Shown here: piece after piece, positions 25,994 to 35,465 of the stretch
Numbering within the stretch: the stretch's first letter is position 1
Layout: every line of letters begins with the position of its first letter
DNA from: Arcobacter sp. EP1
GTDB lineage: Bacteria > Campylobacterota > Campylobacteria > Campylobacterales > Arcobacteraceae
Length of the DNA: 64,000 nucleotides
Assembly (NCBI GenBank): GCA_001655195.1
Contig: LPNY01000132.1
Coordinates: forward strand, 163,087 to 227,086
Direction of reading: 5' to 3'
Position numbers and translations under genes: made by a program
The notes under the pieces: model-generated
Told to the model about the DNA's origin: nothing
The model's input: only the letters and a program-made list of their open reading frames with translations
The model's database searches: none

Positions 25994-26749
25994 ATGAAAA
26001 CAGATAAAATCGTATCACAAATAACAAAAGTAGCAGCGCTTATTGTTTTAACAACTACACTGAATATTGCTTCTGAACTCTCTTTCTCATCAACACAGAA
26101 AAAAACAGCAATGATAGAGTTATATACGTCACAAGGATGTAGTTCTTGTCCTCCTGCAGATAAATGGTTAAGTGAACTAAAAACCCACCCAGATCTTTTT
26201 AAGCGTTTTATTCCCTTAGCATTTCATGTAACCTACTGGGATTTTATAGGATGGAAGGATGTCTTTGCACAAGAAGAGTTTGATACACGCCAACGAAACT
26301 ACGCCAAGATTTGGAAGTCGCGTTCAGTATATACACCTCAGTTCATCGTTGATGCAAAAGAGTATCGCGAGTGGTTTTCCTATAAGGCACTACCAAATTT
26401 TTCTAATGAGCTTGTAGGAAAACTCTCTCTTACTCTACATGATAATCAACAATTAAGTATCACCTTTGACAATAAAACAAATTACAAAAAACGTGCAACT
26501 GTTAATATTGCAGTTCTTGGATTTGATTATAATATTCCTATAAAAAAAGGCGAAAACCAAAATAGAGAACTGAACCATGATTTTGTTGTTTTAGAATTTG
26601 AACAATACCCTATCAACTTAAAAAAGAGTTTGCTCAATAAAAAGTATTTTCTGCCAAAACTAAAAAATAATAAAAGAAAAGCGATTGTAGTGTTCATAAC
26701 AACTCAAAAAAATGAGCCCTTACAAGCCGTAGGAGGATTTCTAAACTAG
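25994..26749 (+). CDS. DUF1223 family secreted thioredoxin-like protein
   Basis: This 251-residue protein has a hydrophobic N-terminal signal segment (about 9-27) and then MIELYTSQGCSSCPPADKWL (about 39-58), the DUF1223 signature with a CSSC pair on a thioredoxin-like fold. Further family blocks are HVTYWDFIGWKDVFA and YTPQFIVDAKEYREW. A beta-rich C-terminal region follows. It is predicted to act outside the cytoplasm. The redox substrate is unknown. It is monocistronic, preceded by an A-rich leader with AAAAGG. Confidence 0.85.
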   Translation: MKTDKIVSQITKVAALIVLTTTLNIASELSFSSTQKKTAMIELYTSQGCSSCPPADKWLSELKTHPDLFKRFIPLAFHVTYWDFIGWKDVFAQEEFDTRQRNYAKIWKSRSVYTPQFIVDAKEYREWFSYKALPNFSNELVGKLSLTLHDNQQLSITFDNKTNYKKRATVNIAVLGFDYNIPIKKGENQNRELNHDFVVLEFEQYPINLKKSLLNKKYFLPKLKNNKRKAIVVFITTQKNEPLQAVGGFLN

Positions 26750-26834
26750 ATGCAAAAAATTCTTATGTCAATTTACTCTATTTTTAGTTAAAACCATTAT
26801 AATTCATACATCAAAAAGAAAAGATGAAATTAAA

Positions 26835-27023
26835 ATGACAAATGAAGAAATAGATCAATTTAAACTGGAAATATATAAAAATATCATTCCTCAGGTTGTA
26901 AATATGCCAGAGGAAAAAATTGTAAGTATCATTAAAATGGTAGAAGAGCAAAACCCTGATTTACCGCAAGGTTTTGGAAATATGCTTTATGAACAAATAC
27001 TCGTTATAAAATATCGTCAATAA
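26835..27023 (+). CDS. Small hypothetical protein, 62 residues
   Basis: A 62-residue acidic, helical soluble protein (starts MTNEEIDQFKLEIYKNIIPQ). It has no motif I recognise and no membrane segment. The initiation region is GAAAAGATGAAATTAAAATG. Codon use matches the neighbours. A hairpin lies just past its stop. Probably a real gene; function unknown. Confidence 0.5.
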   Translation: MTNEEIDQFKLEIYKNIIPQVVNMPEEKIVSIIKMVEEQNPDLPQGFGNMLYEQILVIKYRQ

Positions 27024-27030
27024 ATTAATC

Positions 27031-27060
27031 TAACCAGTAGGTCCTTAAACTTACTGGTTA
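27031..27060. terminator. Hairpin between convergent genes
   Basis: TAACCAGTA pairs perfectly with TACTGGTTA across a 12-base loop. It lies between the 62-residue gene (plus strand) and the 33-residue gene (minus strand). Neither side has a strong T run, so it may be a weak or factor-assisted terminator. Confidence 0.4.
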
Positions 27061-27066
27061 AACTTA

Positions 27067-27168
27067 TTAGTCCCCAATCTCTTTAGAAGACTTCTTATAC
27101 TTCACATACAATAATATTAAAATTATCAGAACAAAAACTTCAAAAAATGTTAATAAATTTGTCTCCAT
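27067..27168 (-). CDS. Small single-helix membrane protein, 33 residues
   Basis: An open frame from ATG at 27168 encodes 33 residues: a short polar N-terminus, one hydrophobic helix (FFEVFVLIILILLYV) and a basic-then-acidic tail (KYKKSSKEIGD). This is the typical shape of a real small inner-membrane protein. It starts about 30 bases after the putA stop on the same strand, separated by a hairpin (TAAATAAG / CTTATTTA). No strong ribosome site is visible. It could modify a proline carrier or be unrelated. Confidence 0.45.
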   Translation of the reverse strand: METNLLTFFEVFVLIILILLYVKYKKSSKEIGD

Positions 27169-27199
27169 AACATTTTACATTAAATAAGAGGAGAACCCC

Positions 27200-30100
27200 T
27201 TATTTAATCCCTCTTGCACCAATATTACCATATCGGTGGTATGAGTGTGATACTGATTGCTCAGCAAAATAATTTAATAACTCTAATCGACCTTCCATCA
27301 TTGGTTGTTGTCGAACGATAAAGGTTACTGTTTTAGCTGCTGCTTCAAAGATAACTTCTGGAACTTTATTGATATTAGAATAAATCACTCTGTCGTAATT
27401 CTTTAAAGTTTTAGCAAACTCTACATCTTTTTCTTCAATAATCTTATCTTGCATTGTAAATAGTTCTTTTGCATTCTCTAAGAAGGTTTTGATAGCTTCA
27501 TTTTGATTAACAGATACTGTAAAGTTAACTTTAGCAACACGTGCTGCTAAGATACGAGAAATAACTTCAAAGAGACCATCTGTTGAATCCACTCGAATTA
27601 CAACTTTTTCTAATGGAACATACCTAAAGTGATTATCTTCACCTCGAACTTCACAATAATCTTTCTCTTGTGAGAATTCTGTTTCATAGTTAGCTAAATA
27701 TGATTGCAGTGCAACTTCTAATTTTTCAAAGTCATTTTTACTATCACTGATTGCTTTACATCGAGAAATAAATGATGTTAAATCATTTCTATATGACTTA
27801 GCTGGTGTTGGAATTGATTTCTCTTCAAAGTCAACAAACTGAGTAATATAGTTATAAATACCAACTTTTCGCCCTGCTCCAATAGCAGATTTACCCATAC
27901 CACCAAATGGCTGACGTAAAACAATAGCACCAGTTGTTCCTCTATTTACATAAAGGTTTCCTGCTTTTAAATTAGCTTTCCAATAACTTACTTCTCTTTC
28001 ATCTAATGATTCAATCCCTGAAGTTAATCCATATCCTGTTGAGTTTACAATATCAACTGCATGGGCTAAATTACTTGCTCTCATTACTGCTAGTACAGGT
28101 CCAAATAACTCATTCATATGACAGAAGTTTCCTTCTTTTACGCCCCATTTAATAGCTGGTTTTAACATAAATTCATTATTATCAGCATATGATGGTTTTA
28201 AAGCCCACTCTTCACCAACTTCTAATGAGTTAATTGCTTTTTCTAAATTACCAGATACTGGGTTTGCTAAGGTACCAATTTTGCTACCAAAGTCCCATAC
28301 AGAACCTACTTTCATAGATGATGCCGTATCGATTAATGCTTTTCTAAATGCTTTATCATTATAAACTTCATCTTCAAGAACTAATAATGATGTTGCACTA
28401 CATTTTTGTCCTGAGTTGTTAAAGGCACTTATACATACATTTTTAACCGCTTGCTCTCGATCTGCCATATTAGTTACAATCGTTGCATCTTTTCCACCAG
28501 TCTCAGCTGTTAAGAAAAGATCCGGTCGAGTTTCTAGCATACTATAAGCAGTATCTTCACCACCGGTTAAAATAACAAAATCAACATCTTTATTTGAAAT
28601 AAGATGTTCTCCTGCAAGTGCACCTGGGCATGGGACAAATTGAAGTACATTTTTTGAAATACCTGCATCCCAAAAACACTTACACATTTCATAGGCTGTT
28701 AATGCAGCAACTGATGCAGGTTTAATAATAACCGTATTTCCAGCAGCTAAAATTGAAGCAATTCCACCTAATGGAATAGCAACAGGGAAGTTCCAAGGTG
28801 GTACGACTACACCAACACCTTTTCCACTAAACTCTAAGTTTTCATATTTTTCCCAGTAGTTTGCACTATGAGCATAAAATTCAATAAAATCAACAGCTTC
28901 TGATACTTCAACATCTGTTTCTGTAAATACTTTACCAACTTCTGCAGCAGCAATACCGATTAAATCATCTCGTCTCTCTCTCACCTTAATAGCTGCTTGT
29001 TTTAGTACTTCATGTCGTTGTTTATTGGTTTTACTTCGCCACCCATCAACATCGGCTTTAGCTACTTCTACGGCTTTTTTGAGGTCATCAGCATTTGCTA
29101 ATGCAAACTTACCTGCTAATACTCCCTCTTTAACTTGAGACTTATCAATAGCTTCTTGAACTTTTCTATCCGTGATATCCTCACCAGCAACCACAATTGG
29201 TGCAATTTTATGCTCAGTTTCTTTTGAGAACTTCCATTTAGTGATAATATTTTGAGCCCATTCATGATTTTTTGGTAATACGAAATCAGTATCTGCTTCA
29301 GCATGGTAATCACCTGTATCATATGATGAACCATTAAAATCATGCCATTTCTCGTCAAGTCTATTTTGTTGTCGTTTTGCACCAACAAATGATGTCTTCT
29401 CTGCTTCAAAAGACTTAATAAACAGTTCTTTTTGCATATTCCAATCTGCAGTTCCAACTTTTAGACCAAATGAGTACCGAATAAAGTTATTTGGTCCTGT
29501 ATTTTCATCAAGTCGTCTTACTAAATAAGCAATAGCATTTGTAAACTGCTCTTTTGCTGCTGTTGGAGCATATAAAATTACCTCTTTAGAAATCTCTTTA
29601 ATAGCTAATCGTGCTGCTTCACTCATCCCTTCTAACATCTCTAATGTATGGTATTCAGATACACCATTAGCATCAGCAGTTACCGTTGAGAATGCTAACT
29701 CAAATAAGTTATGAGAAGCAACCCCTAAATGTACATAAGGAGCGTTTTCTTTTTGTAATGCATATCGTGCCATTCTTTTATAGTTTGAATCTGTATCTGA
29801 TTTTTCAGTATACGTTACCATTTCCCAGTGTTTTTGAGAGGCTTCTGTCTCTTCCATCTCCATGTTAGCGCCTTTTACAAGCCTAACTTTAATAGCTGCT
29901 CCACCGTTTTCAACTCTATTTCGTGCCCAATCTGTTAAATCCTTTTGAACATTAAATGAATCAGGTAGATACGCTTGTAGAACGATACCTGCATGGAAAT
30001 CTTTAAATTGAGGTTTTTCTAAAGTTTTCTTAAATACTGCAACTGTGATATCTAAGTCTCGATACTCTTCCATATCAAGGTTAATAAATTTATTTGATTT

Positions 30101-30766
30101 CGTACCATCTGGTGCAATATATGGGTGTTTTTGTGCTTGTTCATAAATGCGAGTTAATTTTTGAACTAATACATCAACAGTATTATCAAAGTTTAGAGCA
30201 TTGATTTGAGAATAAATTGTTGATATTTTAATTGAAATATAGTCAATATTTGGGTTTGATAATGCTTTTAAATATTTTTGAATTCGCTCTTCAGCTTCTT
30301 CTTCTCCAAGTACAACTTCACCAATAAGGTTAACATTTACTCGTGTACCTTCACCTTTTCTTTTTACAAGATGTTCATTAAAAGGTTTATCTTCACCTTT
30401 AATAACTACCGTTCTTGTATCTTCTCTAATTTGGTTAACAAACATCGGTACTGATAAATCAGGAAGAAACTTTCCAAAGTTTTGAAATAACCACAGAAGC
30501 ATTCTATCTTGTGTTGTAAAGAAATTTGCCATACCATGTTTTTCTAATAAAAAGATAATCTGGTTCGCAATTCTTGCATTTGAATCTGCTCTAAAACATT
30601 GATCCATTAGCTCAATTAGAAGTGCTTTATCTTCTGGTTTTTCAAGCATCTTATTCATTTTGATATAAAATTCTCTATCAAAATCACTCACAAGTTCAGT
30701 AGCTCTGTTTTGCCAACGTTCTGCTAATGCAATGGCAGAATCAATAAGTTCTTGTTCATTTTTCAT
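27200..30766 (-). CDS. putA: Bifunctional proline dehydrogenase / P5C dehydrogenase PutA
   Basis: This 1188-residue protein carries a FAD-dependent proline dehydrogenase domain (about 100-450, with VRLVKGANMEMEE and the C-terminal YLVRRLDENTG motif) and an aldehyde dehydrogenase domain (about 520-985, with NNSGQKCSATS, catalytic Cys, and the upstream TGGEDTA loop). A C-terminal region of about 200 residues follows. No N-terminal ribbon-helix-helix DNA-binding domain is present, so it is an enzyme only. It oxidises proline to glutamate in two steps at the inner membrane. The ATG is preceded by AAGGAT. It is downstream of the livKHMGF operon, separated by a structured leader. Confidence 0.95.
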   Translation of the reverse strand: MKNEQELIDSAIALAERWQNRATELVSDFDREFYIKMNKMLEKPEDKALLIELMDQCFRADSNARIANQIIFLLEKHGMANFFTTQDRMLLWLFQNFGKFLPDLSVPMFVNQIREDTRTVVIKGEDKPFNEHLVKRKGEGTRVNVNLIGEVVLGEEEAEERIQKYLKALSNPNIDYISIKISTIYSQINALNFDNTVDVLVQKLTRIYEQAQKHPYIAPDGTKSNKFINLDMEEYRDLDITVAVFKKTLEKPQFKDFHAGIVLQAYLPDSFNVQKDLTDWARNRVENGGAAIKVRLVKGANMEMEETEASQKHWEMVTYTEKSDTDSNYKRMARYALQKENAPYVHLGVASHNLFELAFSTVTADANGVSEYHTLEMLEGMSEAARLAIKEISKEVILYAPTAAKEQFTNAIAYLVRRLDENTGPNNFIRYSFGLKVGTADWNMQKELFIKSFEAEKTSFVGAKRQQNRLDEKWHDFNGSSYDTGDYHAEADTDFVLPKNHEWAQNIITKWKFSKETEHKIAPIVVAGEDITDRKVQEAIDKSQVKEGVLAGKFALANADDLKKAVEVAKADVDGWRSKTNKQRHEVLKQAAIKVRERRDDLIGIAAAEVGKVFTETDVEVSEAVDFIEFYAHSANYWEKYENLEFSGKGVGVVVPPWNFPVAIPLGGIASILAAGNTVIIKPASVAALTAYEMCKCFWDAGISKNVLQFVPCPGALAGEHLISNKDVDFVILTGGEDTAYSMLETRPDLFLTAETGGKDATIVTNMADREQAVKNVCISAFNNSGQKCSATSLLVLEDEVYNDKAFRKALIDTASSMKVGSVWDFGSKIGTLANPVSGNLEKAINSLEVGEEWALKPSYADNNEFMLKPAIKWGVKEGNFCHMNELFGPVLAVMRASNLAHAVDIVNSTGYGLTSGIESLDEREVSYWKANLKAGNLYVNRGTTGAIVLRQPFGGMGKSAIGAGRKVGIYNYITQFVDFEEKSIPTPAKSYRNDLTSFISRCKAISDSKNDFEKLEVALQSYLANYETEFSQEKDYCEVRGEDNHFRYVPLEKVVIRVDSTDGLFEVISRILAARVAKVNFTVSVNQNEAIKTFLENAKELFTMQDKIIEEKDVEFAKTLKNYDRVIYSNINKVPEVIFEAAAKTVTFIVRQQPMMEGRLELLNYFAEQSVSHSYHRYGNIGARGIK

Positions 30767-30815
30767 ATGTAATCCTTAAAATTAATGCGTTTTTAAATAA
30801 ATTTTAAGTAGCTTA

Positions 30816-30871
30816 ACAAACAGGCTTCAATTGTCTGTACTCGAGGGGAGCAACTGCCAGGTATGCCCCTC
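30816..30871 (-). promoter_or_regulatory. Structured region upstream of putA
   Basis: On the minus strand two hairpins occur between livF and putA: GAGGGG ... CCCCTC (30871-30843) and ACAGAC ... GTTTGT (30838-30816, with one G-U pair in RNA). Neither is followed by a T run, so they are not simple terminators. They lie in the probable putA leader and could be an mRNA control element or the liv operon 3' end. Confidence 0.35.
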
Positions 30872-30912
30872 ATACTACTTTTCTTCAACTATTTCTTTTT
30901 ATCTTTTTCTAT

Positions 30913-31635
30913 CTAGTGTTTTTTACCTAAATATGCTTCTTGAATTGTCTTAGAATTTAACAGCTCTTGGGCTGTTCCTTCGTGCGTAATCTTTCCAACT
31001 TCAAGTACATAGGCTCTATCAGCTAATTTTAGCGCCGCTTTAGCGTTTTGCTCCACGAGTAAAACTGTCACACCACTTTGAGCAATCTCTTTAACTGCTT
31101 TGAAAATTGCTTTAATCAAAATTGGAGCTAATCCAAGACTTGGTTCATCAAGAATAAGAAGCTTTGGTTTTGACATAATCGCTCTTCCAATAGCAAGCAT
31201 CTGTTGCTCACCACCTGAAAGTGTTCCAGCAAGTTGTGTTCGTCGCTCTTTTAATCGTGGTAAGATATCATAAATCCATTCTAACGTCTCTTTATCATGA
31301 TCTTTTAATGTATATGCACCCATCATTAAGTTTTCTTCAACAGTTAATGTTCCAAAAACTCTTCTTCCTTCAGGAGAATGAGACATACCAAGACTAACAA
31401 TATCATGAGCTTCAGTACCAGTGATATCATTTTTATCAAAAATAATATGCCCTGATTTTGCTTTTAAAAGTCCCGAAATTGTTTGAAGTGTAGTTGTTTT
31501 ACCTGCTCCATTAGCGCCAAGTATTGTTACAACTTCACCTCGTCTAACTTGTAAAGAGATACCTTTAATGGCTGCAATTGCCCCATAACTTACTTCTAAG
31601 TTTTTAATATCTAATAGTATTTCGTTATTAACCAT
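30913..31635 (-). CDS. livF: Branched-chain amino-acid ABC transporter ATP-binding protein LivF
   Basis: This 240-residue ATPase has Walker A GANGAGKTT, signature LSGGEQQM and Walker B LLILDEPS, in the LivF layout. It powers uptake of leucine, isoleucine, valine or related amino acids together with LivG, LivH, LivM and the periplasmic LivK. It is the last gene of the operon, two bases after livG. The ATG has good spacing from the upstream gene's end. Confidence 0.94.
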   Translation of the reverse strand: MVNNEILLDIKNLEVSYGAIAAIKGISLQVRRGEVVTILGANGAGKTTTLQTISGLLKAKSGHIIFDKNDITGTEAHDIVSLGMSHSPEGRRVFGTLTVEENLMMGAYTLKDHDKETLEWIYDILPRLKERRTQLAGTLSGGEQQMLAIGRAIMSKPKLLILDEPSLGLAPILIKAIFKAVKEIAQSGVTVLLVEQNAKAALKLADRAYVLEVGKITHEGTAQELLNSKTIQEAYLGKKH

Positions 31636-31637
31636 TG

Positions 31638-32417
31638 CTACTCCTCATCCTCATCGTCATCAGAACCAATATAAGCTTCAATAACGCGTGGGTCATCTTG
31701 AACAAATGAAGGCTCACCTTGAGAAATCTCTTTACCAAAGTTAATTACAGTAATATAATCCGTTAGGTTCATTACCATCTCCATATCATGTTCAATCATC
31801 ATAATACCAATATCCATTTTACTAATATCTCGAATGATTTCAGTAAGCTCTTTTGTCTCATTTTCATTTAAACCAGCCGCTGGTTCATCTAAGATTAATA
31901 GTTCTGGATTTGCAGCAAGTGCTCTAGCCATCTCCACTTTTCTTTGATTCCCATATGATAAATCACCCGTTGGTGTTGTAGCATATTTTGAAAGGTTAAA
32001 AAATTCCATTAACTCTTCAACTTTTTTCCACGACTCCAGTTCGTCCTTTTTATAAAAAGGTGTATGAAAAATTGAGTGGTACCATTTTTGTTTAGACTTT
32101 GTATGATATCCAGCCATAATATTTTCTGCAACTGACATCTCTTTAAAAAGTCGAATATTTTGGAATGTTCTAAGAACTCCCATTTGTGCAATTTTATGTG
32201 GCTCAACACCTGTGATGTCTTTACCTTTATATTTGATGCTTCCTTTTTCAGGAACATAAATACCAGTCACACAGTTAAACAGTGTCGTTTTACCTGCACC
32301 ATTTGGGCCAATAATTCCATAAATTTGACCCGGTTTTACTTTTATTGTTAAATCATCAATAGCAACTAAACCATGGAAAAATTTTGATACATTTGATATT
32401 TCTAAAACATAATCCAT
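31638..32417 (-). CDS. livG: Branched-chain amino-acid ABC transporter ATP-binding protein LivG
   Basis: This 259-residue ATPase has Walker A GPNGAGKTT, the signature variant LSYGNQRK and Walker B LLILDEPAAGL, the typical LivG motifs, and ends in an acidic tail (GSDDDEDEE). It pairs with LivF. The ATG overlaps the livM stop by one base, and livF begins two bases downstream. Confidence 0.94.
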   Translation of the reverse strand: MDYVLEISNVSKFFHGLVAIDDLTIKVKPGQIYGIIGPNGAGKTTLFNCVTGIYVPEKGSIKYKGKDITGVEPHKIAQMGVLRTFQNIRLFKEMSVAENIMAGYHTKSKQKWYHSIFHTPFYKKDELESWKKVEELMEFFNLSKYATTPTGDLSYGNQRKVEMARALAANPELLILDEPAAGLNENETKELTEIIRDISKMDIGIMMIEHDMEMVMNLTDYITVINFGKEISQGEPSFVQDDPRVIEAYIGSDDDEDEE

Positions 32418-33373
32418 TACTTAGCTCCTTCTTTTTTTGGTCGTAAAAACTTTGGAATATTTCCAAAGCTCGCTGGCCATACACCATTTGGTCGTAAAAC
32501 CATAGTAAGTACCATCGCAGCACCAAAAATTAGATATCGTGACTCTTTAAACTCTGTAAATAGTTCTGGTAATACAAACATTACAAATGTTCCAATAATA
32601 ACACCAGGAAGTGATGCAGAACCACCAACAAGTACAATAGCAAAGAACATAACAGATTGCATAAAACTAAATGACTCTGGTGATACAGCAGAATACTGAA
32701 TAGCGAACACTGAACCAGCAGCTCCAGCAATTGCAGCACCTAATGCAAAGGCAAAAAGTTTGTAATAAGGAATGTTTATTCCCATAGATTTTGCGGCAAT
32801 TTCATCTTTGTTAATGTAATATAACGCTCGACCATATTTTGATTTATCTAAGTTTCTAATGATTAAGAATGTAATTAACAGTAATCCAAATGCCATATAA
32901 TAAATAGCCGTATCAGAGAACAATTCATATCCAAAGATTCGAACTACATCAATACCAAAAATACCATTTGGTCCACCTGTTAATCCAAAGATATCGTTTG
33001 ATAATACTTGTTCAAAGATAATATTAAATCCAATTGTTGCAACTAAAAGATAATCCCCACGTAAGTGAATAATTGGTCCAGCTAGTAGTACTGCCATAAT
33101 TGCTGGAACAATAATAGCAAAAGGTAAAGTTGCAATAATTTCTAATCCAAAATGTACATTTAAAATTGCTGTTGTATAAGCTCCAAGTCCAAAGAAAATG
33201 GCATGTCCCATATTAAATACACCCGCTCGTCCTAAAATAATATCTTGAGAAAAAGCTACTACTGCAAATACTAAGAACGTAATACCAATAGATAACCATG
33301 CAGAATCAACTAGTAGCGGGAAAAAGGCCATTACTACCGTAAATAGTATAGCTATAAGTGTTGTTTTATTCAT
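32417..33373 (-). CDS. livM: Branched-chain amino-acid ABC transporter permease LivM
   Basis: This 318-residue integral membrane protein has eight to ten helices and the LivM segments GRAGVFNMGHAIFFGLGAY and GLTGGPNGI. It forms the transport channel with LivH. It overlaps livH by one base at its start and livG by one base at its end, so the operon is fully coupled. Confidence 0.94.
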   Translation of the reverse strand: MNKTTLIAILFTVVMAFFPLLVDSAWLSIGITFLVFAVVAFSQDIILGRAGVFNMGHAIFFGLGAYTTAILNVHFGLEIIATLPFAIIVPAIMAVLLAGPIIHLRGDYLLVATIGFNIIFEQVLSNDIFGLTGGPNGIFGIDVVRIFGYELFSDTAIYYMAFGLLLITFLIIRNLDKSKYGRALYYINKDEIAAKSMGINIPYYKLFAFALGAAIAGAAGSVFAIQYSAVSPESFSFMQSVMFFAIVLVGGSASLPGVIIGTFVMFVLPELFTEFKESRYLIFGAAMVLTMVLRPNGVWPASFGNIPKFLRPKKEGAK

Positions 33374-34275
33374 TATACTTTCTCCGCTACTTTTTCACCA
33401 AGAATACCTGTAGGTCTTACAATTAAAATTACAATCAGTAAAATAAATGTAAACGTTTCAGCCCATTCTGTTGAAATGTATCCTGCAATTAGTGCATTAA
33501 ATAATCCTAACATTAATCCACCAAGCATAGCACCTGGAATATTACCAATACCACCAATAATTGCCGCAATAAAGGCATTTAAACCATAAAGCCATCCCAT
33601 ATCAAAGGTCAATGCTCTATAATAAAGTCCAATAAACAATCCACCAATAGCTCCAAGCATAGAACCAATCACAAAAATTGTCATAATAACTCTATTTACA
33701 TTGATTCCCATTAGTTTTGCTGCATCTTGATCAATTGCAGTAGCCCTAATAGCTGTACCCATTTTTGTTTTGTTAATAAAAATATATAAAGCTGCCATTA
33801 AAACAGCAGATAATGCTAAAATACAAAGTTGTGTAAATGAAATAATTACACCACCAAAGTTCCATGAGGTACTTGGTAATAAATCAGCTGGAAAAATTTG
33901 CATATTTGGACCCCAAATAAGCATAATTCCATTTTGAATAACTAATGCTGCACCAAGTGCTGAAACAACCGCACTCAATCTTGGTGCCGTTCTTAAAGGC
34001 CTATAAGCAAGACGCTCAAGAAGAACACCTATAAAAGCCACGATAATTGCTGTTAATAAAAAGATAATAATGATATTAATAAATGAAGCCGCACTTGCTC
34101 CAAAAAATTGTGTAAAAATAGTCAGTCCTACATAAGCTGAAAAGGCCACTAGGTCACCGTGTGCGAAGTTAATTAACTTCATCACACCGTAAACCATAGT
34201 ATAACCTAAAGCAACTAATGCATATAAACTTCCTATAGTTAAACCATTTATTAACTGTTGAAGAAAAATATCCAT
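33373..34275 (-). CDS. livH: Branched-chain amino-acid ABC transporter permease LivH
   Basis: This 300-residue permease has about eight helices and the typical N-terminal segment LINGLTIGSLYALVALGYTM plus INFAHGDL. It pairs with LivM. It begins 14 bases after livK, a usual place for a strongly expressed binding protein to be followed by weaker-expressed membrane parts. Confidence 0.94.
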   Translation of the reverse strand: MDIFLQQLINGLTIGSLYALVALGYTMVYGVMKLINFAHGDLVAFSAYVGLTIFTQFFGASAASFINIIIIFLLTAIIVAFIGVLLERLAYRPLRTAPRLSAVVSALGAALVIQNGIMLIWGPNMQIFPADLLPSTSWNFGGVIISFTQLCILALSAVLMAALYIFINKTKMGTAIRATAIDQDAAKLMGINVNRVIMTIFVIGSMLGAIGGLFIGLYYRALTFDMGWLYGLNAFIAAIIGGIGNIPGAMLGGLMLGLFNALIAGYISTEWAETFTFILLIVILIVRPTGILGEKVAEKV

Positions 34276-34289
34276 TTTTGTTTACCTTA

Positions 34290-35411
34290 TTACTTTACTA
34301 CTTCTTTAGTTCCATCTGCTTTCATATTATAAACAACAAATTTAGCTCCAACTCTTTCACCATCTTCTCGAATGTTGAATGGCCCAGTAATTCCTGGGAA
34401 GTCTTTCATTGTGCTTCTAATATAGTCAGAGATTTTTTTAGTATCAAAAGAGTTAGTTTTTTCAACACCTTCGATAACTGCTCTTAGACCATCAGCATTT
34501 GTAACAGGCCAAATTGATGGAGGATCCATTTTAAATCTAGCTTTGTAATCACCTAAGTATTTTTTAGCTTCTGGGTATGGTAAAATTTCTGGAGTTGGGA
34601 AGTTAATTAAAACTGTACCTTCCGCAGCTTTTCCAGCTAACTTATAGAAGTCTGGGTTATCATTTGAATCACCACCAACGAAATCAGCTTTGATACCTAA
34701 TTGCGCTTGTTGTGCACGAATAAGTCCACCATCAGTGTAGTAACCAGAGTAGTAAATTACATCTGGGTTCATTGATTTAATTTTTGTTAATACTGCTGTA
34801 AAGTTTTGAGTTCCAGATTTAACTTTTCCTCTAAAAATTACGTTTCCACCAATTGCTTTTGTTGAAGCTTCAGTTGAATCTCCAAGTCCTGCAGAATAAG
34901 AAGAGTAATCAGATAATACTACAATTCTTTTATATTTTTTTACATTTACAAAATAATCTGCTGTAAAGTCACTTTGTGAAGAGTTTGGAAATGAGTTTCT
35001 AAAGAACGTCCAGTATTTTTTAGCAATTAAAGAATCACTTGTACCATCAGAAGTCTGTAATACTTTATTTCGGTAATATGTAGTTTGTGCAGCTTCAGTA
35101 GCTCCTGAAGTGTACGAACCAATAACTGCAAATACACCTGCATTAACTAATTTCTTAGCACAAACAGCTGCTTTTTGAGCTTTAGCTTCATCATCACAAG
35201 TAACAACTTCAATTTTTTTACCTAAAAGACCACCTTGAGCATTCTTTTCATCTACAATAAGTTTAACAAAGTTATCAATACTTTGCCCCTCATTTGCATA
35301 CTTTCCTGTGATTGGTGCTTGAACACCGATCTTTACTGTATCAGCTGCAACTAGTGAACTAGCAACTGCTGCACTTAGTGCTAACGCACCAGCAATTTTT
35401 GTTAATTTCAT
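34290..35411 (-). CDS. livK: Branched-chain amino-acid periplasmic binding protein
   Basis: This 373-residue protein has a signal peptide (about 1-22, ending SSLVAAD) and a Leu/Ile/Val-binding fold beginning VKIGVQAPITGKYANEGQ. It captures amino acids in the periplasm for LivHMGF. I chose the ATG at 35411, behind AAAGGAG; a TTG at 35426 precedes the ribosome site and is excluded. It is the first gene of livKHMGF. A perfect palindrome built on ACCTAC/GTAGGT lies 24 bases upstream. The exact ligand (Leu, Ile, Val, or amides, urea) is not certain. Confidence 0.88.
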   Translation of the reverse strand: MKLTKIAGALALSAAVASSLVAADTVKIGVQAPITGKYANEGQSIDNFVKLIVDEKNAQGGLLGKKIEVVTCDDEAKAQKAAVCAKKLVNAGVFAVIGSYTSGATEAAQTTYYRNKVLQTSDGTSDSLIAKKYWTFFRNSFPNSSQSDFTADYFVNVKKYKRIVVLSDYSSYSAGLGDSTEASTKAIGGNVIFRGKVKSGTQNFTAVLTKIKSMNPDVIYYSGYYTDGGLIRAQQAQLGIKADFVGGDSNDNPDFYKLAGKAAEGTVLINFPTPEILPYPEAKKYLGDYKARFKMDPPSIWPVTNADGLRAVIEGVEKTNSFDTKKISDYIRSTMKDFPGITGPFNIREDGERVGAKFVVYNMKADGTKEVVK

Positions 35412-35433
35412 ATATACTCCTTTCAAAATTAAC

Positions 35434-35451
35434 TACCTACAATTGTAGGTA
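35434..35451. promoter_or_regulatory. 18-base perfect palindrome upstream of livK
   Basis: TACCTACAATTGTAGGTA is a perfect palindrome, with a further partly symmetrical AAC/ATT flank. It is 23 bases upstream of the livK ATG. A related inverted pair (GTAGGTT ... AACCTAC) lies at 35473-35498. The shape suggests a dimeric regulator site, or less likely a terminator for the gene upstream. Confidence 0.5.
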
Positions 35452-35465
35452 ATTGACAAATCTAA

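Noticed and set aside
30843..30871. Plus-strand AACTGCCAGGTATG recalls the 3' end of 5S rRNA
   Set aside because: Only about 11 bases match and the rest of a 5S gene is absent; likely chance.
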